From: Kineosporiaceae bacterium SCSIO 59966
GTDB lineage: Bacteria > Actinomycetota > Actinomycetes > Actinomycetales > SCSIO-59966
Assembly (NCBI GenBank): GCA_020881835.1
Contig: CP052876.1
Span: 992,001 to 1,056,000, forward strand
DNA: 64,000 bases
Direction of reading: 5' to 3'
The position numbers and the translations under genes are program-made. This document shows positions 29,647-39,289 of this stretch, piece after piece. Positions within the stretch are counted from its first letter, which is position 1. Each line of letters begins with the position of its first letter. Under the pieces are notes generated by a model. The model saw only the letters and a program-made list of their open reading frames with translations. It was not told the origin of the DNA and searched no databases.

Positions 29647-30983
29647 CGCGCCGCCCCCGGCGCCCGGGCCGGGCCCCCTCCACCCGGCGAGAAGCCTGCC
29701 GGCCCGCCGTCCCGCGTGGCGTGCCGCTCCACGAGCCGCCGCCAGGCCTGCGGCACCGGCGTGGTCGCCTCCGGCTCCACCACGCTCCACCCGGCACGGT
29801 CCAGGACGAGAGCGGCCCGGCCGCGGGCGGCGTCGACCTGGTCGCGGCGACGGCCCGGCAGCGTCGTCCAGGTGGGGGTCGCCAGCAGCAGCGCCAGCCC
29901 CGCGGCCCCCCGCCGGGGCAGCGCGGCGACCGGCTCGACGTCCGCGGCGTCCACCTCCCCGAGGAGGCTGACGACGAGCCCGTCCCCGCCGCTGCGGGTC
30001 AGCGCCCGGTGCGCCTCCTGCAGCTCCAGCGGGCTGCCGGGGGTCACGACGGCCAACCGGTCGAGCAGCTCCCCGACCCCCTGGCGGCTGTCCCGGCCGG
30101 TCCACGGCGTCTCGACGTCGTCGGTGAGCACGCGGACCCCGTACCCGGACTCTGCCAGCAGGGCGGCGATCGAGGCGGCGGCACTGACCGCCCACTCGAA
30201 CGAGGACGCCGGGCCCTCACCACGGTGACCGACGGCGCGGGTGTCCAGGACGACGGTCGCCCGCAGCAGGTGCGGCTGCTCGTCCCGGCGGACCATGAGC
30301 TCACCGCGGCGGGCGGTGGAGCGCCAGTGCACCCGGCGCAGGTCGTCCCCGTGGCGGTACTCCCGGGTGGCGACGTCGTGCTCCCCGGCGGCCGCCGCCG
30401 TCGTGGCGACCGACTCCCCGGCGCCGGTCCAGGCGCCGGAGGCCCGCAGCGGCAGCAGCGGGTGCACCCGGGGGACGACGACGAGCGGGTCGGTCGCCGT
30501 GAACGACCGGGTCACCTCGCACATCCCGAACGGGTCGGTGACCCGCAGCGACAGCGGCCCGACCTGCCAGCGTCCCCGCACGTCGCTGCGCACCGGGTAG
30601 GTGACCGCCACCGAGCCGCCGGGAGCCAGCCGGGCCACGACGAACCGGGGCCGGGAGCCGAGCACGTACGGGACGTCGTCCTGGGCCAGCAGGACGCCGG
30701 TGGGCAACCGGGCCAGGTTCGTCAGCTCCAGGCGGACCGAGGCAGGCTGGCCCGCCGCGACCCGTGGCGGGGTCACCGTCCGCTCGTGCCCGACCTGGTG
30801 CCGGGCACGAGCCACGAGCAGCACGCTGGCCAGCGGCAGGGCGACGAGCAGCACTGCGACCCGCAGCAGGTCCCGCTGGCCGAGGACGACGGCGACGGCG
30901 GCGACCGCGGCGCCGGCCGCGAGGAAGGACCGGCCCCGGGTGGTGAGGCCGGACAGCGCGGTCGCCGCGGCGGGGGACGCCAC
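29643..30983 (-). CDS. DUF58 domain protein
   Basis: 446-residue protein with two N-terminal membrane helices (about 20-60), an extracytoplasmic or cytosolic beta domain (about 65-200), and the DUF58 motif REYRHGDDLRRVHWRSTARRGELMVRRDE (split here as REYRHGDDLRRVHW and STARRGELMVR, about 220-248), followed by a vWA-like domain with ATVVLDTRAVG. DUF58/MoxR/transglutaminase operons are common in actinobacteria and are thought to act as a chaperone-like complex for envelope or secreted substrates. GTG 30983 lies 5 bp after the MoxR stop. Biochemical role is inferred. Confidence 0.9.
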   Translation of the reverse strand: MASPAAATALSGLTTRGRSFLAAGAAVAAVAVVLGQRDLLRVAVLLVALPLASVLLVARARHQVGHERTVTPPRVAAGQPASVRLELTNLARLPTGVLLAQDDVPYVLGSRPRFVVARLAPGGSVAVTYPVRSDVRGRWQVGPLSLRVTDPFGMCEVTRSFTATDPLVVVPRVHPLLPLRASGAWTGAGESVATTAAAAGEHDVATREYRHGDDLRRVHWRSTARRGELMVRRDEQPHLLRATVVLDTRAVGHRGEGPASSFEWAVSAAASIAALLAESGYGVRVLTDDVETPWTGRDSRQGVGELLDRLAVVTPGSPLELQEAHRALTRSGGDGLVVSLLGEVDAADVEPVAALPRRGAAGLALLLATPTWTTLPGRRRDQVDAARGRAALVLDRAGWSVVEPEATTPVPQAWRRLVERHATRDGGPAGFSPGGGGPARAPGAAR

Positions 30984-30988
30984 CGTGC

Positions 30989-31966
30989 TCAGCGCCCCCG
31001 CCCGCCCGGCACCGGCACCCGGGACAGCACGTCGTGCACGACCTCGGCGACCCCGCGGCGGGCCAGCTGGGCGTCGGCGCTCAGCAGGACCCGGTGGGCC
31101 AGCACGGCAACGGCGAGCTGCTGGACGTCGTCCGGCAGGACGTGGTCTCGGCCCGCCAGCGCGGCGGCCGCCCGCGCCGCCCGCAGCAGGTGCAGGCTGG
31201 CCCGCGGGGAGGCGCCCAGGCGCAGGTCCGGGTGCTCCCGGGTGGCCGCGGCGACCGCGACGACGTACTCCTTGACGGCAGGCGCGGCCCACACCCCGTG
31301 CACGGCGTCGATCATCGCCCGCACGTCCGCGGCGTCCGCCACCGGCTGCAGCGCCGCCAGCGGGTCCGCGGTGGAGTGGTTCTCCAGCATGTCGAGCTCG
31401 GCGGTCGTCGACGGGTATCCCATGGACACCCGGGCCATGAACCGGTCCCGCTGCGCCTCCGGCAACGGGTAGGTCCCCTCCATCTCGACCGGGTTCTGGG
31501 TCGCGACGACGATGAACGGCCGCTCCAGCGGGTAGGTGACCCCGTCGACGGTGACCTGCCGCTCGGCCATGCACTCCAGCAGCGCGGACTGGGTCTTCGG
31601 GGAGGCCCGGTTGATCTCGTCGCCGACGACGACGTTGGCGAACACGGCGCCCGGCTTGAACTCGAAGTCGCGGACCTCGGCGTTGTAGACGTTCACCCCG
31701 GTCACGTCGCTGGGCAGCAGGTCCGGGGTGAACTGGATCCGGCGCACCGAGCAGTCGATCGCCCGGCCCAACGCCTTGGCCAGCATCGTCTTGCCGACGC
31801 CGGGCACGTCCTCGACGAGCAGGTGCCCCTCGGCGAGCAGCACGGTCAGCGCGGTGCGCACGACGTCCGGCTTGCCCTCGATCACCGACTCGACCGCCCG
31901 GCGCACGGCCTCGGCGGTCCGGGTGAGCTGCTCGAGGGCCTGCGGCTCCACGCTCGCTGCGGTCAA
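30989..31966 (-). CDS. MoxR-family AAA+ ATPase
   Basis: 325-residue ATPase. Walker A is LLVEDVPGVGKTMLAKAL (about residues 49-66), Walker B is ANVVVGDEINRASPKTQSAL (about 110-129), sensor I is VVATQNPVEMEGTYPLPEAQ (about 155-174) and the C-terminal lid domain contains GASPRASLHLLRAARA. TTG 31966 is preferred: AAGGAG lies 6 nt upstream and the family domain begins soon after. A further upstream GTG (32083) would add 39 residues that translate the intergenic inverted repeat. It is the first gene of the moxR-DUF58-transglutaminase operon, divergent from mraZ. Confidence 0.93.
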   Translation of the reverse strand: MTAASVEPQALEQLTRTAEAVRRAVESVIEGKPDVVRTALTVLLAEGHLLVEDVPGVGKTMLAKALGRAIDCSVRRIQFTPDLLPSDVTGVNVYNAEVRDFEFKPGAVFANVVVGDEINRASPKTQSALLECMAERQVTVDGVTYPLERPFIVVATQNPVEMEGTYPLPEAQRDRFMARVSMGYPSTTAELDMLENHSTADPLAALQPVADAADVRAMIDAVHGVWAAPAVKEYVVAVAAATREHPDLRLGASPRASLHLLRAARAAAALAGRDHVLPDDVQQLAVAVLAHRVLLSADAQLARRGVAEVVHDVLSRVPVPGGRGR

Positions 31967-32072
31967 CGCGGTCTCCTTCTGGCGACGGTGCTGCGACGGT
32001 ACGTCAGGTCGGGCCGCCGGCGGGAGCCCTCCACCACCCTCCACCGCGCGGTGTGACCGTGCCCGGCGAGGC

Positions 32073-32159
32073 GTGATCGCCACCGCAGGAGGAGAAGCGG
32101 GCCGGCCGGGCCGGGTGACGCGTCGTCCGGTGGGCCGGTCCTCCTCCCGTGGCGATCAC
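32073..32159. repeat. Long imperfect inverted repeat (19 of 21 bp paired) between moxR and mraZ
   Basis: The outer arms GTGATCGCCAC (32073-32083) and GTGGCGATCAC (32149-32159) are perfect reverse complements. After a 3-nt internal mismatch zone, AGGAGGA (32087-32093) pairs with TCCTCCT (32139-32145). The 45-nt centre is GC-rich and partly self-complementary (CCGGCC/GGCCGG). It could be two divergently oriented protein-binding sites or a large cruciform/RNA hairpin. Confidence 0.75.
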
Positions 32160-32250
32160 CGGACGCCGTACGCCCTCCACTTCCCTCCCCGCACCTGACC
32201 TGCGGTTTCCGGTCACGTTCCCGGACGCCGCGGCCGATGGTGGTGTGAAA

Positions 32251-32276
32251 GTGGAGGACAGTGGAGTACCGTGGGG
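32251..32276 (+). promoter_or_regulatory. MraZ-binding repeats
   Basis: Three GTGG(A/G)G hexamers at 32251, 32261 and 32271 are spaced exactly 10 bp apart (GTGGAG, GTGGAG, GTGGGG). This is the known MraZ operator layout (direct GTGG-type repeats separated by 4 bp) and lies 50-75 bp before mraZ, so the division cluster is probably autoregulated by MraZ. Confidence 0.8.
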
Positions 32277-32326
32277 CATCGCGGAGGTCAGCGGGGCTTC
32301 GCGGACGCGGAAAGGTGGTGGGGCCG

Positions 32327-32755
32327 GTGTTCCTCGGGACGCACTCCCCACGCCTGGACGACAAGGGGCGGCTGATCCTGCCGGCGAAGTTCCGCGACAA
32401 GCTCGCCGGCGGCCTCGTCGTCACGCGCGGCCAGGAGCGCAGCCTCTCGGTGTTCCCGATGGCGGCGTTCGAGGCCAAGGTGGCCGAGCTCAGCGCCGGT
32501 GCCGGCTCGAGCAAGGCCGCCCGGGACTACCTGCGCGTCCTGCTCGCCGGCGCCTCCGACGAGGTGCCGGACAAGCAGGGGCGGATCACCCTGCCGCCGC
32601 CGCTGCGCGCCTACGCCGGGCTCGACCGCGACCTCGCGGTCATCGGCGCCGGGGACCACCTCGAGGTCTGGGACGCCCGCACCTGGGAGGACTACCTCGC
32701 CGCCCAGGAGGAGGTCTTCTCCGAGACGTCCGAGGGGGTGGTCGGCAGCCCCTGA
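32327..32755 (+). CDS. mraZ: Transcriptional regulator MraZ
   Basis: 142-residue protein with two SpoVT-AbrB-like halves. The first contains [22 protein letters not shown] (residues 1-22 in pieces [13 protein letters not shown]) and the second [21 protein letters not shown] (about 84-104). MraZ forms ring-shaped oligomers that bind GTGG-type repeats and control the dcw operon. GTG 32327 is chosen because the protein then begins at the conserved FLG and AAAGGTGG lies upstream at the correct distance. GTG 32315/32318 are alternatives adding three or four residues. It starts the division and cell-wall cluster. Confidence 0.95.
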   Translation: MFLGTHSPRLDDKGRLILPAKFRDKLAGGLVVTRGQERSLSVFPMAAFEAKVAELSAGAGSSKAARDYLRVLLAGASDEVPDKQGRITLPPPLRAYAGLDRDLAVIGAGDHLEVWDARTWEDYLAAQEEVFSETSEGVVGSP

Positions 32756-32945
32756 GGAGCCGTCGCGCCGCACGACGAGGTCTCCAGCCGCTTCCCGCGT
32801 CCTGACGCACTTCCCCGGCGCCAGGCCGCGAGGCGGACTCCTTCCCGGGAGCGGATGGAGACCTGGTCGGGCGGACCGGCCCCACCGGCCACCGCACCAC
32901 CGCACCACCGGCAGCACCGCACCAGCAGCACCACGAAGGGTCGAG

Positions 32946-33926
32946 ATGACGCAGGACGACGCCGCCGCGGCACGCCACGTGCCCGTGCTGCTCGAGCGCG
33001 TCGTCGCCCTGCTGGCGCCGGCCCTCGCCGAGCCGGGCAGCGTCCTCGTCGACGGCACGCTCGGGATGGGCGGCCACAGCGAGGCGCTGCTCGAGCGCTG
33101 CCCGCGGGCCCGCCTGGTCGGCATCGACCGCGACCCCGAGGCGCTCGAGCTCGCCGGACGGCGCCTGGCCCCGTTCGGCGACCGGGTCACCCTCGTCCAC
33201 GCCGTCGCCGACCGCCTGCCGCAGGTCCTGGCCGGGCTCGGTCTCGAGCACGTCCAGGGGGTGCTCCTCGACCTCGGCGTCAGCTCCCTGCAGCTGGACG
33301 AGGAGAGCCGCGGTTTCGCCTACGCCCACGACGCGCCGCTCGACATGCGGATGGACCCCACCGAGGGACCCACCGCCGCCGAGGTGCTCAACACCTACCC
33401 GCTCGAGGAGCTGGTCCGGGTGCTGCGCGAGTACGGCGAGGAGCGCTTCGCCCGGCGGATCGCCGTCGCCGTCGTCCGCGAGCGCGAGCGCGAGCCGTTC
33501 GCGCGCAGCGGTCGTCTCGTCGACCTGATCCGCGCCGCCGTGCCGGCGCCCGCCCGGCGCACCGGCGGCAACCCCGCCAAGCGCACCTTCCAGGCGCTGC
33601 GGATCGAGGTGAACGGCGAGCTCGAGGTGCTCGAGCGGGCCCTGCCGGCCGCCGTCGGCGCGCTCGCCGTCGGCGGCCGGATCGTCGTGGAGTCCTACCA
33701 GTCCCTGGAGGACCGGATCGTCAAGCGGGTGCTCGCCGAGGGCGCCCGCAGCACCACCCCCGTCGACCTGCCGGTGGAGCTGCCCGAGCACGCCCCCGAG
33801 CTCCGCCTGCTGACCCGCGGCGCCGAGACCGCCGACGAGGCCGAGACCGCCGCCAACCCCCGTGCCGCCTCCGTCCGGCTGCGCGCCGCCGAACGAGTCC
33901 GACCCCCGCGAGGGAGAGCCGCATGA
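32946..33926 (+). CDS. rsmH: 16S rRNA (cytosine1402-N4)-methyltransferase
   Basis: 326-residue SAM-dependent rRNA methyltransferase (MraW). It has [15 protein letters not shown] at the N-terminus, motif [19 protein letters not shown] (about residues 33-50), GIDRDPEAL, the [20 protein letters not shown] segment (about 107-126) and the C-terminal [16 protein letters not shown] (about 240-255). It methylates C1402 near the ribosomal P site. ATG 32946 has GAAGGG upstream. The 190 bp between mraZ and this gene hold only short CACC-type low-complexity repeats (32880-32935). Confidence 0.95.
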   Translation: MTQDDAAAARHVPVLLERVVALLAPALAEPGSVLVDGTLGMGGHSEALLERCPRARLVGIDRDPEALELAGRRLAPFGDRVTLVHAVADRLPQVLAGLGLEHVQGVLLDLGVSSLQLDEESRGFAYAHDAPLDMRMDPTEGPTAAEVLNTYPLEELVRVLREYGEERFARRIAVAVVREREREPFARSGRLVDLIRAAVPAPARRTGGNPAKRTFQALRIEVNGELEVLERALPAAVGALAVGGRIVVESYQSLEDRIVKRVLAEGARSTTPVDLPVELPEHAPELRLLTRGAETADEAETAANPRAASVRLRAAERVRPPRGRAA

Positions 33927-34402
33927 GCACCGCCACCGCGCCCGCGTCCCCACCGACCAGCGCCCCGGCGGCCGCCGTCGCGTCGGCTGCCACCCCGGTC
34001 CCGCGCCAGCGGACCACGCCGTCGACGTCCCCGGGACGGCGCGGCGCCCCGCCGCGGCTGCAGGTGGTGAGGGCGCCGGCCGGCCGGCGGCGCACGGTCC
34101 CGTTCGTCGCGGTGGTCGCCGCCCTGCTGGCGTCGACGCTGGTCGCGCTGCTCATGCTCAACATCGCGCTGTCCCGCGGGGCCTTCACCGTGCACGAGCT
34201 CGAGCGGCGCAGCGACCTGCTGGCCGAGGAGCAGCAGGCACTCGCCGAGCGCCTCGCCGTCGAGGCCTCACCCGCTCGGCTGGCAGAGCGGGCCGCCGGG
34301 CTGGGGATGGTCCCGAACGAGAACCCGGCCGGCCTGCGGCTCGAGGACGGCGCGGTCCTCGGGACGCCGGCGCCCGCGGCACCGCCTGCGGTCGCGCCCT
34401 GA
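33923..34402 (+). CDS. ftsL: FtsL-like divisome protein
   Basis: 159-residue bitopic protein. A 58-residue cytosolic region rich in Ala, Thr, Pro and Arg precedes a single membrane helix (about 60-82) and an extracytoplasmic coiled-coil ([20 protein letters not shown], about 92-111). It ends with the septum-formation pattern [18 protein letters not shown]. Its position between rsmH and the penicillin-binding protein, with an ATGA overlap with rsmH, identifies it despite low sequence conservation. FtsL bridges FtsQ/FtsB and FtsW/FtsI at the septum. Confidence 0.88.
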   Translation: MSTATAPASPPTSAPAAAVASAATPVPRQRTTPSTSPGRRGAPPRLQVVRAPAGRRRTVPFVAVVAALLASTLVALLMLNIALSRGAFTVHELERRSDLLAEEQQALAERLAVEASPARLAERAAGLGMVPNENPAGLRLEDGAVLGTPAPAAPPAVAP

Positions 34403-34449
34403 CGGCCCCCGACGTGACCAGCCCCAGACGACCGCAGGACGGAGCGCGC

Positions 34450-36243
34450 GTGACCCAGCCTCCCCACCCGGCCCTGCGGTCCGCCCCCCGGCTCGGGTCC
34501 CCCGACCGCCGGCTGCGGATCACGCTGCTCGCCGTCCTGTTCGTGCTCAGCCTGTTCGTCGGCCGGCTCGTGCAGATCCAGGGGCTCGACGCCTCCGCGC
34601 TGGCGGCCGAGGCCCTCGGCAACCGGCTGCAGGAGCACACGGTCCCCGCCGTCCGCGGTGACATCACCGACGCGGACGGCGTCGTGCTGGCCGGCACCGT
34701 CGAGCGCCGGAACGTCACCGTCGACCAGCGGGTGGTCGGTGAGTACCGCAAGCGGGTCGGCGACAGCGTGCAGACCGTCGGGGTGCAGGGCGCCGCCGAG
34801 GACCTCGCCCCGCTGCTCGGGCTGGAGGTCGAGGAGGTCGCCGAGCGGATCACCGGCGACCGCCCGTTCGCCTACGTCGCCAAGGGGGTCACCCCCCAGG
34901 TGTGGCGGGAGGTCGCCGCCCTGCAGATCCCCGGCATCCTCAGCGAGCCGGCCTTCGACCGCGTCTACCCGGCCGGGAACGTGGCGGGCAACCTGCTCGG
35001 CTTCCTCGGCAGCGACGGCACCCCGCTGGCCGGCCTGGAGATGACCCACGACGAGGTGCTCGCCGGCACCGACGGGATGCGCCGGTACGAGCAGGGCCGC
35101 ACCGGTGAGCGGATCTGGACCGACGAGGCCGCCGAGGTGCCGCCGGTCCCCGGCGGCGACGTCCGGCTCACGCTGCGGCGGGACCTGCAGTGGTACGCCG
35201 AGCAGGTGCTCACCGAGCAGGTCGAGGAGATGGACGCCGAGTGGGGGTCGGTGGTCGCCATCGACGTGGACAGCGGGGAGCTGCTGGCCTTCGCCGAGGC
35301 ACCGAACGTCGACCCCAACGACCCCGCGTCGACGCCCGCCGAGGACCGCGGCACCCGGGCGCTGAGCGACGTCATCGAGCCCGGCTCGACCGCGAAGGTG
35401 ATCACCGCGGCGGCGGCCCTCGAGGAGGGCGTCACGACACCGACGGAGAAGCTGTCCGTCCCCTACCGGTACACCACGTCGAACGGGCAGACGTTCCGCG
35501 ACTCCTCCCCCCACGGCGTCCAGCAGCTCACCTTCGCCGGGGTGCTCGGCAAGTCCTCGAACACCGGCACGGTCATGGTCGGGGAGCGGCTGTCGGTGCA
35601 GCAGCGGTACGACTACCTGCGCGCGTTCGGCATCGGCCAGCCGACCGGGCTGAACTTCCCCGGTGAGACGAGCGGCATCCTGCACGACGCCGAGGACTGG
35701 GACGGCCGGACGAAGTACGCCGTCCTGTTCGGGCAGGGCTTCTCGCTCAACATGCTCCAGGCGGCCCAGGTGTTCGCCACCATCGCCAACGACGGCGTCC
35801 GGGTCGCCCCCCGCCTGGTGGCCGGCACCACCGACCCGGACGGCACCTACCACCCGGCCCCCGAGCCGGAGTCGGTGCGCGTGGTGAGCCCGCAGACCGC
35901 CCGCGCCGTCCGGGAGATGCTCGAGGGCGCCGTCGGCGAGGACGGCACCGGCGCCAACGCCGCCGTGCCCGGTTACCGGGTGGCTGGCAAGACCGGGACC
36001 GCGCAGGCGCCCAAGGAGAACGGCCGCGGGTACAGCGGCTACACCAGCTCCTTCATCGGGATGGCCCCGGCCGAGGATCCCCAGGTGGTCGTCGCCGTCA
36101 CCCTCCAGCGGCCGAAGAACGCCCACTACGGCGGTACCGTGGCCGCACCCGTGTTCTCCGACGTCATGACCTACGCGCTGCAGGAGCTGCGGGTCCCGCC
36201 CAGCGTCGAGGAGCCCGACCTGCCGCCGATGGAGTGGCAGTGA
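34450..36243 (+). CDS. ftsI: Septal peptidoglycan transpeptidase (class B PBP, FtsI/PBP3)
   Basis: 597-residue membrane-anchored transpeptidase. It has one N-terminal membrane helix (about 25-43), the dimerisation/pedestal domain with VPAVRGDITDADGVVLA (about 60-76), and the transpeptidase domain with S313-x-x-K316 (PGSTAK), SSN at 369-371 and KTGT from K514. It cross-links septal peptidoglycan as partner of FtsW. GTG 34450 is chosen for the GGAG upstream and the short Pro-rich cytosolic tail; GTG 34414 is an alternative. No PASTA repeats are present at the C-terminus, which ends PPMEWQ, so PASTA sensing in this window is confined to the kinase at 3755. Confidence 0.95.
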   Translation: MTQPPHPALRSAPRLGSPDRRLRITLLAVLFVLSLFVGRLVQIQGLDASALAAEALGNRLQEHTVPAVRGDITDADGVVLAGTVERRNVTVDQRVVGEYRKRVGDSVQTVGVQGAAEDLAPLLGLEVEEVAERITGDRPFAYVAKGVTPQVWREVAALQIPGILSEPAFDRVYPAGNVAGNLLGFLGSDGTPLAGLEMTHDEVLAGTDGMRRYEQGRTGERIWTDEAAEVPPVPGGDVRLTLRRDLQWYAEQVLTEQVEEMDAEWGSVVAIDVDSGELLAFAEAPNVDPNDPASTPAEDRGTRALSDVIEPGSTAKVITAAAALEEGVTTPTEKLSVPYRYTTSNGQTFRDSSPHGVQQLTFAGVLGKSSNTGTVMVGERLSVQQRYDYLRAFGIGQPTGLNFPGETSGILHDAEDWDGRTKYAVLFGQGFSLNMLQAAQVFATIANDGVRVAPRLVAGTTDPDGTYHPAPEPESVRVVSPQTARAVREMLEGAVGEDGTGANAAVPGYRVAGKTGTAQAPKENGRGYSGYTSSFIGMAPAEDPQVVVAVTLQRPKNAHYGGTVAAPVFSDVMTYALQELRVPPSVEEPDLPPMEWQ

Positions 36244-37847
36244 GCGCTAGCCTCGCCGCCGTGCCGACCCCCGCCCGGAGGTCCGACCACGGGAGCCCCG
36301 GCCTGCCCCGGCCGGCCCGCGTCCCGGGGCGCACCCTCGCCGACCTCGCCGACTCCGTGGGCGCCGTGCTCCGGCCGGGCACGGCCGGTGACACCGTCGT
36401 GCACGGGGTCACCCTGGACTCCCGGCAGGTCCGCCCCGGGGACCTGTACGCGGCCCTGCCCGGCGCCCGGGCGCACGGCGCCGACTTCGCCGCGCAGGCC
36501 GCGGCCGCCGGTGCCGTGGCCGCGGTCACCGATCTCGCCGGGGTGCAGCGGGTGGGCGGCGCCGGGCTGCCCGCCCTCGTCGTGGCCGACCCGCGGGCCG
36601 TGCTCGGCGCCCTCGCCGCCGACGTCTACGGGCGCCCGGCGGCGGACCTGCTGCTGCTCGGCGTCACCGGGACGAACGGGAAGACCACCACCGTCCACCT
36701 GCTCGACGCCGCCCTGCGCGCCGCCGGCCGCCGCACCGGTCTGGTCGGCACCGTCGAGGTCCGGGTCGGCGACGAGCGGGTGCCCAGCTCGCGGACCACC
36801 CCGGAGTCGCCGGACGTGCACGCCCTGCTCGCCGTCATGCGCGAGCGCGGCGTCACCGCCTGCTCGATGGAGGTGTCCAGCCACGCCCTGGCCCTGCACC
36901 GCGTGGACGGCGTCGTGTACGACGTCGCCGCCTTCACCAACCTGTCCCAGGACCACCTGGACTTCCACCGGGACATGGCCGACTACTACGCCGCCAAGGC
37001 CACGCTGTTCACCCCGGCGCGGTCCCGGCGCGGCGTCGTGTGCGTCGACGACGAGTGGGGACGCCGGCTGGCCCGCCAGGCGGCCGTCCCGGTCGTGACG
37101 GTGACGACCCGGCCGGACGCCGACGCGGACTGGACGGCCGGACCGGGGCAGCCGGACCCCTCCGGGACCACCACCGCGTTCACCCTCCGGCACCGCGACG
37201 GACGCCGGCACCGGCTCGTCAGCCCCCTGCCCGGCGACTTCAACGTGGCCAACACCGCCCTGGCGTTCGTCGTCCTGCTCGAGGCGGGCCTGGACCCCGA
37301 GGCGGCGGCGGCCGGGCTCGCCGGCGCCCCCGGCGTGCCGGGCCGGATGGAACCGGTGCGCACCGGTGCCCCCGGGGAGCCGCTGGCGCTCGTCGACTAC
37401 GCCCACACCCCCGACGCCCTGGCCGCCGCGCTGCGGGCGCTGCGCCCCGCCACACCCGGCCGGCTCGTCGTCGTCCTCGGCGCGGGCGGGGACCGGGACC
37501 CCGGCAAGCGCCCGGCGATGGGTGAGGCCGCGGCCCGCGGGGCCGACCTCGTCGTCGTCACCGACGACAACCCGCGCTCGGAGGACCCGGCGACCATCCG
37601 GGCGGCCGTGCTGCAGGGGGCGCGCGCCGCCGGTGGGGCCGACGTCCTCGAGGTCCCCGACCGCGCCGAGGCGGTCGCCGTCGCGCTCGCCGCGACCACC
37701 GGCCCGCAGGACACGGTGCTCCTCGCCGGCAAGGGCCACGAGAGCGGTCAGGAGGTGGACGGGACGGTGCACCCGTTCGACGACCGGGTCGTGCTGCGGG
37801 CGGCCCTCGCGGCCCGGGCCGCCGTGGCGCCGGAGGCGGGCCGGTGA
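36240..37847 (+). CDS. murE: UDP-MurNAc-tripeptide synthetase
   Basis: 535-residue Mur ligase adding the third stem-peptide residue. The ATP loop is [13 protein letters not shown] (lysine about 148), the carbamylated-lysine region and the C-terminal domain are complete, and the substrate motif DNPR at about 443-446 is of the type found in meso-diaminopimelate-adding enzymes. GTG 36240 overlaps the ftsI stop (GTGA). An alternative GTG at 36261 is preceded by TAGCCT (36248-36253) plus 7 nt, the leaderless arrangement common in this window, so an internal promoter is possible. murF follows with a GTGA overlap. Confidence 0.94.
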   Translation: MSASLAAVPTPARRSDHGSPGLPRPARVPGRTLADLADSVGAVLRPGTAGDTVVHGVTLDSRQVRPGDLYAALPGARAHGADFAAQAAAAGAVAAVTDLAGVQRVGGAGLPALVVADPRAVLGALAADVYGRPAADLLLLGVTGTNGKTTTVHLLDAALRAAGRRTGLVGTVEVRVGDERVPSSRTTPESPDVHALLAVMRERGVTACSMEVSSHALALHRVDGVVYDVAAFTNLSQDHLDFHRDMADYYAAKATLFTPARSRRGVVCVDDEWGRRLARQAAVPVVTVTTRPDADADWTAGPGQPDPSGTTTAFTLRHRDGRRHRLVSPLPGDFNVANTALAFVVLLEAGLDPEAAAAGLAGAPGVPGRMEPVRTGAPGEPLALVDYAHTPDALAAALRALRPATPGRLVVVLGAGGDRDPGKRPAMGEAAARGADLVVVTDDNPRSEDPATIRAAVLQGARAAGGADVLEVPDRAEAVAVALAATTGPQDTVLLAGKGHESGQEVDGTVHPFDDRVVLRAALAARAAVAPEAGR

Positions 37848-39289
37848 TCCCGCTGACCCTCGCCGAGGTCGCCGACGCCGTCGGCGGCCGGCTCGCCGGC
37901 GGCGCCGCCCCCGACAGCGTCGTCACCGGCCCGGTCGTCGTCGACTCCCGGCAGGCCGCACCGGGGGCGCTGTTCGTGGCGCTGCCCGGCCAGCGCGCCG
38001 ACGGGCACGACTTCGCCGCCGCGGCGGTCGGCCAGGGCGCCGTCGCCGTGCTCGCCGAGCGCGAGCTCGACGTGCCGTGCGTCGTCGTCGGCTCGGGGAC
38101 CGGTGCCCTGGGCGCCCTGGCCCGGGCCGTGGTCGACCGGCTCACCGCCCCCCGTCCCGGCAGTGCGCCGGGGCTCGACGTCGTCGCCCTGACCGGTTCC
38201 TCCGGCAAGACCTCCACCAAGGACCTGCTGGCCGCGGTGCTCGGGGCCGCCGGCCCCACGGTCGCGCCGTCCGGGTCGTTCAACAACGAGGTCGGCGTCC
38301 CGCTGACCGTGCTGCGGGCCGACGAGCAGACCCGCTTCCTCGTCGTCGAGATGGGCGCCCGCGGGGTCGGGCACATCGCCCACCTGTGCCAGGTCGTCCC
38401 GCCCCGGGTCGGGGTCGTCCTCAACGTCGGCAGCGCGCACCTGAGCGAGTTCGGCTCCCGGGAGGGCACCGCCCGGGCCAAGGGCGAGCTCGTCGAGGCG
38501 CTGCCGCCCGCCCGGCGGGGCGGCGTCGCCGTCCTCAACGCCGACGACGACCTCGTCGCCCGGATGGCGACGCGGACCACCGCCGCGGTCCACTGGTTCG
38601 GCGAGTCCGCCCGCGCCACGATCCGCGCGCAGGACGTCGACCTCGACGCCGGCCGCCCGGTCCTCACCCTCGTCACCCCCGCCGGCAGCGCGCCGGTCCG
38701 CCTGCGGCTGTACGGCGAGCACCAGGTGCCCAACGCGCTGGCCGCCGCCACCGTCGCGCTCGCCCTCGGCCTGGAGCTGCCCGCCGTCGCCGAGGCGCTG
38801 AGCGCCGCGGAGCCGGCCAGCCGCTACCGGATGGAGGTCACCGAGCGCCCCGACGGCGTCACCGTCATCAACGACGCCTACAACGCCAACCCGGAGTCGG
38901 TGCGGGCCGCGCTCAAGGCGCTCGTCGCCATCGGCCGCGGCCGGCGGACCTGGGCGGTCCTCGGGGAGATGCTCGAGCTCGGGGAGTCCTCGGCGGCCGA
39001 GCACGACGCCGTCGGCCGGCTCGCCGTGCGGCTCGACGTGTCTCGGCTCGTCGCCGTCGGTGCCGGCGCCCGCGCCGTGCACACCGGGGCCGCGCACGAG
39101 GGCTCCTGGGGCGAGGAGTCGCTCGCCGTCCCGGACGTCGCCGCGGCCGAGGCGCTGCTCGCCGAGGAGCTGCGCCCGGGCGACGTCGTCCTGGTCAAGG
39201 CGTCGAACGCGGTGGGCCTGCACGCCCTCGGTGAGCGCCTGGCCGCCGGCGGGCACCGCCCGGACGACGCCGGCGAGGTGGTCCGGTGA
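37844..39289 (+). CDS. murF: UDP-MurNAc-pentapeptide synthetase
   Basis: 481-residue Mur ligase joining D-Ala-D-Ala to the UDP-MurNAc-tripeptide. It shows the N-terminal MurF domain ([19 protein letters not shown]), the ATP loop [19 protein letters not shown] (about residues 113-131), [11 protein letters not shown] and the C-terminal [15 protein letters not shown] (about 343-357). It is cytosolic. It overlaps murE and mraY by 4 nt each (GTGA), as expected for a coupled dcw operon. Confidence 0.95.
   Translation: MIPLTLAEVADAVGGRLAGGAAPDSVVTGPVVVDSRQAAPGALFVALPGQRADGHDFAAAAVGQGAVAVLAERELDVPCVVVGSGTGALGALARAVVDRLTAPRPGSAPGLDVVALTGSSGKTSTKDLLAAVLGAAGPTVAPSGSFNNEVGVPLTVLRADEQTRFLVVEMGARGVGHIAHLCQVVPPRVGVVLNVGSAHLSEFGSREGTARAKGELVEALPPARRGGVAVLNADDDLVARMATRTTAAVHWFGESARATIRAQDVDLDAGRPVLTLVTPAGSAPVRLRLYGEHQVPNALAAATVALALGLELPAVAEALSAAEPASRYRMEVTERPDGVTVINDAYNANPESVRAALKALVAIGRGRRTWAVLGEMLELGESSAAEHDAVGRLAVRLDVSRLVAVGAGARAVHTGAAHEGSWGEESLAVPDVAAAEALLAEELRPGDVVLVKASNAVGLHALGERLAAGGHRPDDAGEVVR

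Larger units (their letters stand above)
31967..32326. other. 360-bp divergent intergenic region moxR/mraZ
   Basis: No gene is supported. It holds, from left to right, the moxR Shine-Dalgarno, an 87-bp inverted-repeat structure (32073-32159), an unremarkable stretch, and the MraZ-box array (32251-32276) before mraZ. Short reading frames beginning at 32083 (minus) and 32149 (plus) both start with MAIT only because they read the two arms of the same inverted repeat. Confidence 0.8.

Noticed and set aside
32083-32149. Small reading frames starting MAIT in both directions between moxR and mraZ
   Set aside because: They begin identically only because they read opposite arms of an inverted repeat. 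moxR has a better TTG start with a ribosome-binding site at 31966.
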